A stretch of 53,534 nt of DNA, taken from Sporolituus thermophilus DSM 23256 (GTDB lineage Bacteria > Bacillota > Negativicutes > Sporomusales > Thermosinaceae). Numbering within the stretch: position 1 is the first letter of the stretch; every line of letters starts with the position of its first letter. A model generated the notes under the pieces. It saw only the letters and a list, made by a program, of their open reading frames with translations, was not told where the DNA came from and searched no databases. Positions 44,515 to 52,746 of this stretch are shown piece after piece. The position numbers were made by a program, and so were the translations under genes. The stretch is from NCBI RefSeq assembly GCF_900102435.1, contig NZ_FNBU01000022.1, positions 1-53,534 on the forward strand, given 5' to 3'.

Positions 44515-46197
44515 TTATTTTTCACAGGCAAAGGGCCAGGCGATAATGCCGCCCTCCATGACTTTCACCTTGTCAAAGCCTTCGCCCTCCAGGATGAGGG
44601 CCGCTTCATAGCCCCGCAAACTGATTTTGCAGAAAGCAATGATTTCTTTGTCTTTGTCCAGCTCGCTTAATCGCTTGCGCAGTTGACCCAGCGGGATGTA
44701 GCGGATATCCTTGCAATTGGCCAGCCGGATTTGCTTGCACTCCTCGGGCGACCGGACATCGAGAAAAATAATATCCTCGCAGTTGAGTTTGTCCTTGGCT
44801 TCCAGGGGAGAAATGCCTTTCAGCTTGCCGGCCAGTTTATTCATAACCGCATTGGCGGCCACCGCCACATTATCGATGGGACTACTGTAGGGCGGCGCGT
44901 AACCCAGGTCAATATCAAAGAGGTCGTCGACAGTACCGCCTAAGGTGATAGCCGTGGCAATCACATCGATACGTTTGGCTATCTCAGCCTCGCCAAAGGC
45001 CTGAGCGCCTAAAACCCGGCGCGTATTGGCGTCGACAATAATCTTAAGGCTCATAAGCTTGGCGCCCGGCATATAATGCGGCCGGTCATGACCACCGATT
45101 AGGGCGGTCACATATTCATAACCAAGTTCTTTCGCATCTCGCTCGGTCAGCCCAACTTTGCCTACGTTAAGATCCATGACTTTAACGACGACCGTATTGA
45201 GAACTCCGCGGAATTTAGCCTTGGCCCCGCAGAGGTTTTCGCCAATCACCCGGCCGTGCTTGTTGGCGGTTGAACCCATGGGTGCATAAACCTTGCGGCC
45301 GGTAATGATATTGGTGTTTTCAACACAGTCGCCGCCGGCATAAATATCCGGGTCGCTGGTCTGCATATATTCGTTAACGGCAATAGCACCGGTAACGCCA
45401 AGTTCCAGACCTGCGTCCCTTGCCAGCTCTACATTCGGTCGCACCCCGATGGCGAGGATGACTAGATCGGCGGGCAAAACGCGCTTGTCGGTAACGACCT
45501 CTTGTACGCTGCCGTCGCCGCTAAAACGCTCCACTTTCTCGCCCGTATAAATATGGATGCCTTTTTCCTGGGCGTATTTTTCCACCGCGCCGGCAATTTC
45601 CGGGTCAAGGAAGGCGGGAAATACTTGCTCTTTCATTTCTACTACCGCAACATCGACTTCCCACATTTTGAGCGCTTCGGCCATTTCCATGCCTACCAAA
45701 CCAGCGCCGATGATTACCGCCCGGCTGAATTTGCCGCGCTCCAAACCTTCCCGCACCGCTTTGGCATCATTGGGATGCCACATCTGGAAGATGTTGGCCA
45801 ACTCAATGCCCGGCAGCGGCGGCTTTACCGGCGAAGCACCGGTGGCGATAACCAGTTTGTCATACGGTAATTCCGTTTCCTCGCCCGACTCCAGATTTTT
45901 TACCGTTACCGTCTTGCGGTCACGATTAATCTTGGTCGCCAACGTCTTAGTTTTGACCTCAATATCTTTGACATTTTTAAAAAAGGCGGGATTGCGCACC
46001 GCGCCGGCAGGAGTCATCATCAACTGCTCAATATTATCCACATCGCCCGCCACATAATAAGGCATACCGCAGGCGCCGTAAGAAATGAGCTCACCTTTTT
46101 CCACTACCGTGATGTGGGCTTTCGGGTCGCAGCGCCGCGCTTTCGCCGCCGCTTTCAGACCAGCGGCCACACCGCCGATCACAACGATTTTTTTCAT
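44515..46197 (-). CDS. CoA-disulfide/persulfide reductase-type flavoprotein with C-terminal rhodanese
   Basis: 560 residues. FAD site VVIGGVAAGLKAAAKARR at the N-terminus; redox-active Cys in SYGACGMPYYVAG (about residue 43), the single cysteine typical of CoA-disulfide reductases; second nucleotide site VIIGAGLVGMEMAEAL; GGDCVENTN; dimerisation domain up to about 450. Residues about 465-560 are a rhodanese domain with active-site Cys in IIAFCKISLRGYEA. Such CoADR-Rhd fusions reduce CoA persulfide or polysulfide with NAD(P)H. Annotation as NADH oxidase is an alternative for the family. GGAAGG precedes the ATG. A G/C palindrome in its leader suggests thiol/persulfide-responsive repression. Confidence 0.92.
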   Translation of the reverse strand: MKKIVVIGGVAAGLKAAAKARRCDPKAHITVVEKGELISYGACGMPYYVAGDVDNIEQLMMTPAGAVRNPAFFKNVKDIEVKTKTLATKINRDRKTVTVKNLESGEETELPYDKLVIATGASPVKPPLPGIELANIFQMWHPNDAKAVREGLERGKFSRAVIIGAGLVGMEMAEALKMWEVDVAVVEMKEQVFPAFLDPEIAGAVEKYAQEKGIHIYTGEKVERFSGDGSVQEVVTDKRVLPADLVILAIGVRPNVELARDAGLELGVTGAIAVNEYMQTSDPDIYAGGDCVENTNIITGRKVYAPMGSTANKHGRVIGENLCGAKAKFRGVLNTVVVKVMDLNVGKVGLTERDAKELGYEYVTALIGGHDRPHYMPGAKLMSLKIIVDANTRRVLGAQAFGEAEIAKRIDVIATAITLGGTVDDLFDIDLGYAPPYSSPIDNVAVAANAVMNKLAGKLKGISPLEAKDKLNCEDIIFLDVRSPEECKQIRLANCKDIRYIPLGQLRKRLSELDKDKEIIAFCKISLRGYEAALILEGEGFDKVKVMEGGIIAWPFACEK

Positions 46198-46222
46198 GTG
46201 CTATCCTTCCTTCACTCCCCCC

Positions 46223-46240
46223 TACCCCCATGGGGGGTTA
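46223..46240. promoter_or_regulatory. G/C palindrome, possible CsoR/CstR-type operator
   Basis: TACCCCCATGGGGGGTTA: the perfect core CCCCCATGGGGG (46225-46236) is flanked by TA and GTTA. It lies at about +5 to +22 relative to the predicted transcript start, a repressor position. CsoR/CstR/FrmR operators have this TA-C-tract-G-tract-TA form; the fit is by eye. Confidence 0.5.
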
Positions 46241-46251
46241 TTCCTATATTA

Positions 46252-46281
46252 ATTCTATAGTACTAAAATGAACAAAGTCAA
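46252..46281 (-). promoter_or_regulatory. sigma-A promoter of the CoA-disulfide reductase gene
   Basis: TTGACT (46276-46281) and TAGAAT (46252-46257) with 18 bases between, about 55 bases before the ATG. Confidence 0.75.
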
Positions 46282-46342
46282 CTGTCTTTACCAGCTTTTG
46301 TTATATTTTTCTCATTATTACCACATAAGTATAACTTAGCCC

Positions 46343-47557
46343 TTAGGCGTTAACCAGGAGGAAGACCTCTACCTCCGTACCGGCAGGCAGCGGCGGGCTG
46401 TTTTCGGGAATGACGACAAGCGCATTTGCGGCAATAGCCGATTTTAACATGCCGTTGCCTTGGAGCCGAAGCGGCTCGGCGAGCAGCCCCGCTTCGTTTT
46501 GCCAACACCTCGCCCAAACAAAGCGTTTTGCCCCTGTGCTTTTACCAAACGGTGCCGCCAGCGTTGCCCGTACACGCGGCCGCCACCAGCCAGTGCGGCC
46601 GCTCATTTTGAGCAGAACTGGCCGTACTAACTGTTCAAAGGAAATACTGGCCGCCGCCGGATTACCAGACAAGCCAATAAACAGCTTGTTTTCTTTCACG
46701 CCGGCAAGTACCGGCATCCCTGGTTTTATACTGACGCGTTCAAACAGCACCTTTACGCCCATCTTCTTAAAAACTTCACCGATTAGATCATAATCACCCA
46801 CCGATGCGCCACCGGTGGTGATACAGACATCACAGTCGGCGGCGCGCTCGAGCAGTTCGATGATAGCGTCCACATCATCGCGGGCCTCGCCGAGCAGCTG
46901 CACTTGCCCACCGGCTTCTTGCACCTGGGCGCTTAACATATAACTATTGGAATTGCGAATTTTCCCCGGTGTTAACGGTTCATTGACCGGAATTATTTCG
47001 CTGCCTGTGGCCATAAGGGCGACGCGCGGCCGAACATAAACAAGCGGTTCAGCCTTGCCCAGCGCGGCCAGCATGCCCATCGCCCCGGCGTTGATGACAG
47101 TGCCGGCCGTTAATACGACTTCACCGGCGGTGATTTCTTCGCCTCGCCGGCAGATGTTTTGGGCCGCCCCCGCGCCGGCCATAATTGTAATGATATCGCC
47201 CTCTACCGCCGTATCCTCCTGCCGGATGACGCCAGTCGCGCCCGGCGGGATTGGCGCCCCGGTCATGATGCGGCAGGCCGTGCCGGGCCGGACGGTTTCG
47301 CGGGCGACGCTGCCGGCGGCGACATTTTCAATCTGGTGTAAGCGCACAGGCGCGTCCGGCCGGGCATGCTTAACTTCATCGGCAATGACCGCGTATCCAT
47401 CCAAAGGCGAACGGTCAAAAGGAGGAAAATCCGTGTCGGCAACCACCGTTTCGGCCAACACGCGCTGCCAGCATTGTTCCAGCGGCAGGCACTCAGCCGG
47501 CATGACAGAAGCCGTGGCCAACAGTATTTCCTGAGCTGTTTCCAATTTTAGCGCCAT
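46343..47557 (-). CDS. moeA: molybdopterin molybdenumtransferase
   Basis: 404 residues. Inserts molybdate (or tungstate) into adenylated molybdopterin. Motifs: DFPPFDRSPLDGYAV at the N-terminus, RIMTGAPIPPGATGVIRQED, VALMATGSEIIPV, TTGGASVGDYDLIGEV and FIGLSGNPAAASISFEQ. GGAGGAGAG precedes the ATG, 2 bases after torD. No molybdoenzyme gene is in the window, so the pair probably serves enzymes encoded elsewhere. Confidence 0.95.
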   Translation of the reverse strand: MALKLETAQEILLATASVMPAECLPLEQCWQRVLAETVVADTDFPPFDRSPLDGYAVIADEVKHARPDAPVRLHQIENVAAGSVARETVRPGTACRIMTGAPIPPGATGVIRQEDTAVEGDIITIMAGAGAAQNICRRGEEITAGEVVLTAGTVINAGAMGMLAALGKAEPLVYVRPRVALMATGSEIIPVNEPLTPGKIRNSNSYMLSAQVQEAGGQVQLLGEARDDVDAIIELLERAADCDVCITTGGASVGDYDLIGEVFKKMGVKVLFERVSIKPGMPVLAGVKENKLFIGLSGNPAAASISFEQLVRPVLLKMSGRTGWWRPRVRATLAAPFGKSTGAKRFVWARCWQNEAGLLAEPLRLQGNGMLKSAIAANALVVIPENSPPLPAGTEVEVFLLVNA

Positions 47558-47559
47558 GG

Positions 47560-48180
47560 TTAGCTCTCCTCCGTTATCGCCTGTAGTTCATGCGCCAGAA
47601 ACAAGGAAATAACGTAAACAACCTCGCGGTAAAACTGCGGAATATCTAGGTTAAGTGCGTCCTGGTAAAGGTCGCCTACCCAATCAAGATGGTCGCGAAT
47701 ATAAACCGCCTGGCGCTCGGCGCTTTCCCTTTCCAGCAGGAAGGCGGCAAACTCCAGTTCCAGGCAGAGATGGTCGGGCATACTCTGGAATTCACGGGGA
47801 ATTTCCAGTCCATATTGTTTATAGAGCTCCATCATATGGAGCGCAGCATCACTCATGAGATAGCCTTTTTCTTTAGCAATAGGAACTTCAGCCGTTTCAT
47901 CAAAAGTCCATTGCCGGTATATCGACTCAACCGGCACCAACCGCCGGTCAGGCGGAAAAATAAAAGCGCGAAGATAGGCGTCTTTAAGAGCCTGTATGTT
48001 ACCGGCCCAGCGGCCCCATCCCTGGTAAGCCGCTAAAGGTATATTGTACCCCAGGGCAGCAAACGCCTCACGGCAATACTGCGCCATGTCCGGTAGTTCT
48101 TGCACAAATTCCACAGTCGGTTCCTTTAGCATCTCCGCAAACAGCGTATATAAGCCAACGCGGTATTCCTGTTTATCCAT
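47560..48180 (-). CDS. TorD/DmsD-family molybdoenzyme chaperone
   Basis: 206 residues, all-helical. Family landmarks: YRVGLYTLFAEMLKEPT, AYLRAFIFPPDRRLVPVESI, and PDHLCLELEFAAFLLE, the last being the conserved motif of TorD-like chaperones. These bind the twin-arginine leader of a DMSO/TMAO/formate-type reductase and aid cofactor insertion in the cytoplasm. It forms a two-gene unit with moeA. The client enzyme is not in the window. Confidence 0.88.
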   Translation of the reverse strand: MDKQEYRVGLYTLFAEMLKEPTVEFVQELPDMAQYCREAFAALGYNIPLAAYQGWGRWAGNIQALKDAYLRAFIFPPDRRLVPVESIYRQWTFDETAEVPIAKEKGYLMSDAALHMMELYKQYGLEIPREFQSMPDHLCLELEFAAFLLERESAERQAVYIRDHLDWVGDLYQDALNLDIPQFYREVVYVISLFLAHELQAITEES

Positions 48181-48392
48181 AACCAGCCCTCACCCTTGCA
48201 AAAATTTAAGGCTTGCCCGCCAGATTATTTCTCGTATTTCCTTGCCAAACCCTGCTAAAGCCGGGAAATATAATTTTCGACAATTGCTAACCGTCTGAAA
48301 AAAGCACCAACAGAAATTGGTCATCATAAATGTGGGTTGTTTGTTTCAACCTATATGAAGAATACCGTAAAAATTCGCTGGAGGTGAAGCAG

Positions 48393-48578
48393 ATGGGTGA
48401 AGTCATGTCTGATAAACTCAAAAAACGGTTGGCCCATGATCTTGGCTTCGGCAACAAGATTGAAGACGGCGACTGGGGTGACGTCACCACCCGCGAAGTA
48501 GGGATGATGGTAAGGGAAGCCATTAAACGCGCCGAGCAAACATTGGCAGAGCAGGATACCGATACCCCTAAGGCATAA
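48393..48578 (+). CDS. sspF: SspF-like alpha/beta-type small acid-soluble spore protein
   Basis: 61 residues from the ATG at 48393 (GGAGGTG 6 bases upstream), the same length as Bacillus SspF. MSDKLKKRLAHDLGFG, then a WGDVTTREVGMMVREAIKRAE stretch read in two parts matches the SspF pattern LAKELGF...GWG...RDAGNMVKRAIEIAEQ. Alpha/beta SASPs coat spore DNA. Its presence is direct evidence for sporulation capacity. I found no convincing forespore sigma promoter. Confidence 0.88.
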   Translation: MGEVMSDKLKKRLAHDLGFGNKIEDGDWGDVTTREVGMMVREAIKRAEQTLAEQDTDTPKA

Positions 48579-48583
48579 ATACA

Positions 48584-48621
48584 AAAGACTCCTCAGACGC
48601 TTACACGTCTGGGGAGTCTTT
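48584..48621. terminator. bidirectional terminator between sspF and ferritin
   Basis: AAAGACTCCTCAGACG pairs with CGTCTGGGGAGTCTTT (16 bp, one wobble) around a 6-base loop; the plus strand continues GTTTT. It serves both convergent genes. Confidence 0.85.
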
Positions 48622-48624
48622 GTT

Positions 48625-49116
48625 TTAACCTTCCCGTTTGCCGAGTTCTTTGTCAAGATAAAGAATAGCACTGCTGCGGTCGCCAATCATCTTGATCCGC
48701 TCGAGTACATCGCTGGCGCTGGCTTCTTCTTCCACCTGCTCGGTAATGAACCACTGGAGGAAAACTTGCGTCGCCAGATCTTTTTCCTCGACCGCCGTTT
48801 CATAAAGTTTATTAATCAGGCTGGTCACATGCTGTTCGTGAGCCAGGACTTTTTCAAATACTTCGGCCGGCGAACCAAATTCAGCCGACGGCGCTTCAAT
48901 TGCCTTCAGTTCTACAACGCCGCCCCGTTCGAGGAGATAATTAAGGATTTTCAGGGCATGGCTGGTTTCTTCCTGGTACTGTACCTTAAGCCAATGGGCA
49001 AAGCCTTTTAAATTTTTGGATTCGCAGTAAGCCGACATGGCAAGGTAGAGGTAAGCCGATTGAAATTCCGCCTGGATTTGGCGATTTAAAGCATCCTGCA
49101 TTTTAGCACTAATCAT
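48625..49116 (-). CDS. ftnA: non-haem ferritin
   Basis: 163 residues from the ATG at 49116 (GAAGGGAG upstream); the longer frame adds ten non-conserved residues. Four-helix ferritin: [20 protein letters not shown] with the first ferroxidase Glu, [19 protein letters not shown] (ExxH), and [16 protein letters not shown]. Forms a 24-mer cage oxidising and storing iron, and helps protect anaerobes from oxygen. Transcribed from a promoter at 49174-49203. Confidence 0.95.
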   Translation of the reverse strand: MISAKMQDALNRQIQAEFQSAYLYLAMSAYCESKNLKGFAHWLKVQYQEETSHALKILNYLLERGGVVELKAIEAPSAEFGSPAEVFEKVLAHEQHVTSLINKLYETAVEEKDLATQVFLQWFITEQVEEEASASDVLERIKMIGDRSSAILYLDKELGKREG

Positions 49117-49173
49117 ATCGATTCTCCCTTCGTTCTTCGTTTTCAATTGCTTGGCAATATTTACCGTGCTTTA

Positions 49174-49203
49174 ATTTTAACAAATTTGTCCAATCTTATT
49201 CAA
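49174..49203 (-). promoter_or_regulatory. sigma-A promoter of the ferritin gene
   Basis: TTGAAT (49198-49203) and TAAAAT (49174-49179), 18 bases apart, in an AT-rich leader; no clear Fur or PerR box. Confidence 0.65.
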
Positions 49204-49344
49204 GTGGTTTAATAAATAATTTTTTTCCGCAAAAAAACATTTTAATTTATGGGTTGCCACTCCCGGTGGCAGTCTTAATACTGGGCAATAATCATTGACG
49301 AGTGCATAGCCGGTTGTTAGCCAGCTTACTTCTAGCTATAATTA

Positions 49345-49369
49345 GCGCCGGCCTGGTCAAGGCCGGCGC
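49345..49369 (-). terminator. hairpin after the H-type SASP frame
   Basis: GCGCCGGCCT/AGGCCGGCGC, a 10-bp GC-rich stem with a 5-base loop, 8 bases past the SASP stop; followed by TAATTATA rather than a T run. Confidence 0.6.
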
Positions 49370-49376
49370 CAGCTCT

Positions 49377-49570
49377 TTACAATTCCTCCACAAATCCTGT
49401 TTCTTCGAGTTCTGCCACCGGAACGCTGCGTCGCTCTTTGCTGCCGAGTATTACTACTTCCGCCATGCTACGCTCTTTATCAATGGCCTCAATCCACACC
49501 GGCTGATTGTGATAGATTACCTCGATATTTTGGGGCGCCGCAATGATTTCCACCGCGCGGTCAGTAACAT
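49377..49570 (-). pseudogene. sspH: H-type small acid-soluble spore protein, frameshifted after the start codon
   Basis: On the minus strand AAAGGAGG is followed after 7 bases by ATG (49570-49568), but that frame stops being SASP-like at once. Shifted by one base, 63 sense codons from 49568 to the TAA at 49377 encode TDRAVEIIAAPQNIEVIYHN then QPVWIEAIDKERSMAEVVIL and VPVAELEETGF, matching SspH proteins (RAKEI, V-Y-x-G-x-P-V-x-I, MARV, V-S-E-L). Inserting one base after the ATG would restore M-x-T-D-R-A, the exact SspH spacing. Either a true frameshift, a sequencing error or an unusual start. Too short and start-less for automatic calling. Confidence 0.75.
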
Positions 49571-49663
49571 CGCCATACCTCCTTTAAAAAGTAGTATTAA
49601 ATCAATGCCGGCGACAATATACGCTACGCAAACAAAAAAATGCGCCTTCCGCCAATACCGCTC

Positions 49664-49693
49664 TTCAATAAATTGCTTAGTTCAGGTTATAAT
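49664..49693 (+). promoter_or_regulatory. promoter of the aconitase-like operon
   Basis: TTCAAT (49664-49669) and TATAAT (49688-49693) with 18 bases between, 38 bases before the large-subunit ATG. Confidence 0.65.
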
Positions 49694-49730
49694 AAAAATG
49701 TTGACAAAATATGCCAAGGAGGGGTTCCCT

Positions 49731-50990
49731 ATGGGCATGACAATGGCCGAAAAAATTATTGCCAGAGCGGCCAATAAACGCGAAGTTAAGCCCGGTGAAT
49801 TCGTATGGGCCAATGTGGACACTGCCATGATGGACGATTTGCTTGGTCCGCGGGTGGTCATCGCCGAGCATATTAAAAGACTGGGCAATCAAATCTGGGA
49901 TAAAGAAAAAGTAGTTATTATTTCCGACCACTACTCGCCCGCCGCCAATATCACGCAGGCGGAAATTTTGCAGTTTACCCGCAATTGGGCCAAGGAATAC
50001 GGCATCAGTAAATATTACGAAGGGCTTGGCCCCTGTCATCAGGTTTTGGCGGAAAAAGGCTTTGATATTCCTGGGACGCTCATGGTTGGAACGGATTCCC
50101 ATACCACGACCGCCGGGGCGTTCGGCTGTTTCGGGACAGGCATCGGCTCAACGGAAATGCTGGGCGTGCTGGTTTCCGGACAGATCTGGCTGCGGGTACC
50201 GGAAACAATGTTATTTGTCTGGCATGGCAAACTGCAAAAGGGCGTCTACGCCAAAGATATTATTCTCCGGACGATCAAGGAAATCGGCCAAGCCGGGGCA
50301 ACATACAAAGTTATGGAATTTGCCGGCAGCTGTATCGAAAATCTCTCGGTCGACGAACGGATGGCCATTACCAACATGGCCGTTGAGGCCGGCGCCAAAA
50401 CAGGTTTAATGGCGCCGGACAACAAGGTTTTCGCCTATTTGGAAAGCATCGGCGCCCCGAAAGGCACGCCAATGTACAGCGACCCCGATGCTGAGTATGC
50501 CCAGAAGTTTGAGTTTAACGCCGATACATTGGTCCCACAGATTGCCCTTCCCCACGAAGTGGATAAGGTGGTAGACATCACCGAGGCCGAAGGCGAAGTT
50601 ATCCATCAGGCCTATCTGGGCTCCTGCACCAACGGTCGCTACCCGGACCTTGTCGAAGCGGCCAAAATCCTCAAAGGGCGAAAAGTCCATCCCGATGTGC
50701 GGCTATTGGTATCGCCGGCGTCGCGGTCAATTTATCATCGCGCTGTCCGTGAAGGAATTATCGAGATTCTGTCCGATGCCGGCGCCATGATTTTGGCCCC
50801 GAGCTGCGGCGCTTGCCTTGGCCTCCACAGCGGCATCCTCGCCCGGGGCGAGCGGGCTATCTCATCCACCAACCGGAATTTCGTCGGCCGCATGGGTCAT
50901 AAAGAAGCAGAAATCTTCCTTGCCTCCCCTGCCTCGGTAGCGGCAGCGGCCATTGAAGGCAAGATTACTGACCCGCGGAAATACTTATAG
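49731..50990 (+). CDS. 3-isopropylmalate/homoaconitate dehydratase-family large subunit
   Basis: 419 residues from the ATG at 49731 (AAGGAGG 8 bases upstream); an open frame reaches 49302 but that part crosses the promoter and the H-type SASP gene on the other strand. Aconitase superfamily, short archaeal-type LeuC/HacA length. Motifs: MTMAEKIIARAANKREV, GTDSHTTTAGAFGCFGTGIG, the cluster ligands in LGSCTNGRYPDL and APSCGACLGLHSG. Holds a 4Fe-4S cluster and isomerises or dehydrates a hydroxy-di/tricarboxylate with the small subunit. Substrate (isopropylmalate, homoaconitate, dimethylmalate or other) is not determined; no leuA or leuB is adjacent. Confidence 0.9.
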   Translation: MGMTMAEKIIARAANKREVKPGEFVWANVDTAMMDDLLGPRVVIAEHIKRLGNQIWDKEKVVIISDHYSPAANITQAEILQFTRNWAKEYGISKYYEGLGPCHQVLAEKGFDIPGTLMVGTDSHTTTAGAFGCFGTGIGSTEMLGVLVSGQIWLRVPETMLFVWHGKLQKGVYAKDIILRTIKEIGQAGATYKVMEFAGSCIENLSVDERMAITNMAVEAGAKTGLMAPDNKVFAYLESIGAPKGTPMYSDPDAEYAQKFEFNADTLVPQIALPHEVDKVVDITEAEGEVIHQAYLGSCTNGRYPDLVEAAKILKGRKVHPDVRLLVSPASRSIYHRAVREGIIEILSDAGAMILAPSCGACLGLHSGILARGERAISSTNRNFVGRMGHKEAEIFLASPASVAAAAIEGKITDPRKYL

Positions 50991-51002
50991 GAGGAAGAAG
51001 GT

Positions 51003-51524
51003 ATGAAAATCTTACAGGGCAATGTCCTCAAGTACGGTGACAATATTAATACCGACCTTATTTCCCCTCCGCAATACCTTGAAAAGTCACTGGAAATTAT
51101 CGCCCAGCACGCCATGGAAGGCATCGACGAACAATTTACCAAAAGAATTAAACCCGGTGACATTCTCGTGGCCGGCGCCAACTTTGGCCCGGGATCCAGC
51201 CGGGAAACGGCGCCCATTGCCCTAAAAATGGCCGGCGTCGGCGCCATCGTGGCTAAATTTTTTGCCCGCATCTTTTACCGTAACGCCATCAATATTGGCC
51301 TACCCGTCCTGGAATGTCAGGAAGTGGACCGCATCCGCGACGGCGACGCACTCGAAATAAACCTGGAAACCGGCGAAATTACTAACAAGACTACCGGCGA
51401 AACCTATAAGGCGACCCCGCTATCCGCACCGGTCATGGAAATTCTTTCGGCAGGCGGTCTCATTCCTTACCTGGAAAAGAAGTATGGCCGCGACCTCGTC
51501 GCCCATAAGGTAGAACAGCGCTAA
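51003..51524 (+). CDS. 3-isopropylmalate/homoaconitate dehydratase-family small subunit
   Basis: 173 residues, 12 bases after the large subunit, AGGAGG upstream. Swivel domain: GNVLKYGDNINTDLISPPQY, GANFGPGSSRETAPIALK with the substrate-binding Ser/Arg, and NAINIGLPVLE. The loop that discriminates substrates in this family reads QYLEKS, instead of the YLRT-type loop of isopropylmalate isomerases. This makes a leucine-pathway role less certain. Function follows the large subunit. Confidence 0.9.
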   Translation: MKILQGNVLKYGDNINTDLISPPQYLEKSLEIIAQHAMEGIDEQFTKRIKPGDILVAGANFGPGSSRETAPIALKMAGVGAIVAKFFARIFYRNAINIGLPVLECQEVDRIRDGDALEINLETGEITNKTTGETYKATPLSAPVMEILSAGGLIPYLEKKYGRDLVAHKVEQR

Positions 51525-51559
51525 AAACCACCGGTTAATGGCAGCTGCGCTGAATTAGT

Positions 51560-51594
51560 AAGCCCGGTGCAAGGCAGAGCCTTGCACCGGGCTT
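51560..51594 (+). terminator. terminator after the aconitase-like operon
   Basis: AAGCCCGGTGCAAGGC and its exact complement (16 bp, 3-base loop), then GGGTTTTATT on the plus strand. Confidence 0.9.
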
Positions 51595-51621
51595 GGGTTT
51601 TATTGATAGGCTCGAGCGATG

Positions 51622-52515
51622 CTATGCATTATACCAACCGATAAGAGACGGGGAAACAGGGTCGTGAGCCAGCCGGTTTTTGCGCGCGGCAGGGTATGTG
51701 CCGGCATAACAATAGAGGCAACCATGCAGGCACGTTTCATAAAACCCGATATCTTTACTCGGCACGCAGCCGCAGGCGGGCCGCTGCGATTTGTCTTTGC
51801 CGGCCGCTACCTGGATGCCAAAGACAGCGCGTAGATATTTATCGTCAATACATTTTCCGGGAAAAATGCCAAAGGGAGTAAGGTCATAGACTTCGGCGCA
51901 ACTGAAAATTTCCATGCCATGCTCCCGCGCTATCGCGCTAAAACAGATCATTAGGCCGGCGAAAGCGTCGCCGCCATAATCCGTTCTAACCGTAATCCCC
52001 TGCCGGGTCAGCTTACGAAAATTATTTGTCGCCTTGCGGTATTCATCGGCCAAGCTGACAACAACCCGCCGGGTATAGCCCTCTAGCCGTGCAGCCAGTC
52101 CCGCGAAATTGCGACGGTGATATTCGTAGTCAGTTATATCGCTCACTAGTATGGGATCATAGCGCCAGATAAGTTTATCCGCTCCTATCCTCCCGGCAAG
52201 TTCCCGGAAATTTGCCATCGACTGCTCTACAGAAGGAGCATAGGGTTCCAGCAATGACGGATACCCTGTTAAGGTATAATGAAAATAGTAGCGGTAGCCT
52301 CGCGCTGATAATTCTGCTAGATAAGGAAGCAGTGGCCGGGCGTTTCGCGTCCAAAAAACGATGACGTCTACATCACGGGGATGCAGTGAAACATGCGAAA
52401 CCTGTGTCCGGTTAAAAGGATTAACAACCGTGCAAAAGTTCGCCCGTATCCTATTCATAAACCATTCGGCGTAAAAAGCAGGTATGTCTGTCCTGCGGCT
52501 AGCGCTGATAATCAA
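51622..52515 (-). CDS. DUF1848 protein with C-terminal CX3CX2C motif
   Basis: 297 residues, TTG start at 52515 with AAGGAGG 7 bases upstream. DUF1848 family: ISASRRTDIPAFYAEWF at the N-terminus, VDVIVFWTRNARPLLPYL, KLIWRYDPILVSD and a C-terminal cysteine group: CGC at about 248-250 and CLHGCLYC at 262-269. That last string is the CX3CX2C spacing of radical-SAM 4Fe-4S clusters but sits at the end of the chain instead of the beginning. The TIM-barrel-like family is uncharacterised and distantly resembles spore photoproduct lyase. No operon partner. Confidence 0.85.
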   Translation of the reverse strand: MIISASRRTDIPAFYAEWFMNRIRANFCTVVNPFNRTQVSHVSLHPRDVDVIVFWTRNARPLLPYLAELSARGYRYYFHYTLTGYPSLLEPYAPSVEQSMANFRELAGRIGADKLIWRYDPILVSDITDYEYHRRNFAGLAARLEGYTRRVVVSLADEYRKATNNFRKLTRQGITVRTDYGGDAFAGLMICFSAIAREHGMEIFSCAEVYDLTPFGIFPGKCIDDKYLRAVFGIQVAAGKDKSQRPACGCVPSKDIGFYETCLHGCLYCYAGTYPAARKNRLAHDPVSPSLIGWYNA

Positions 52516-52581
52516 GTTACTGCCTCCTTAGCTCATACGTATCCTGTTTCCATTATGGCACGGGCTAACCGCAAATAAAAT

Positions 52582-52623
52582 ATGAAAAAGGCTTTCAAGA
52601 TCACTCCTGAAAGCCTTTTTCAT
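52582..52623 (-). terminator. terminator of the tRNA operon
   Basis: ATGAAAAAGGCTTTCA and its exact complement (16-bp stem, 10-base loop) with TTTTT on the minus strand, 5 bases after the last tRNA. Confidence 0.92.
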
Positions 52624-52627
52624 GTTT

Positions 52628-52713
52628 TGGTGCGGTTGGTGAGATTTGAACTCACACGCCTTTTGGGCGCCACCCCCTCAAGATGGTGCGTCTGCCAGTT
52701 CCGCCACAACCGC
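52628..52713 (-). tRNA. tRNA-Leu (GAG)
   Basis: Class II tRNA with long variable arm. Anticodon stem CCATC/GGTGG with loop TTGAGGG, anticodon GAG; acceptor GCGGTTG pairs with CAACCGC; CCA encoded. Confidence 0.96.
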
Positions 52714-52746
52714 ATATTAGGGGGGGGAGGAAGATGTATACATTGA

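Noticed and set aside
48240-48392. Forespore sigma-G promoter of sspF
   Set aside because: A CATCATA string is present but no matching -35 at 17-18 bases; not strong enough to annotate.
49302-49730. N-terminal extension of the aconitase large subunit to 49302
   Set aside because: It would pass through the promoter at 49664-49693 and the reversed SspH gene; conservation starts at the ATG at 49731, which has AAGGAGG.
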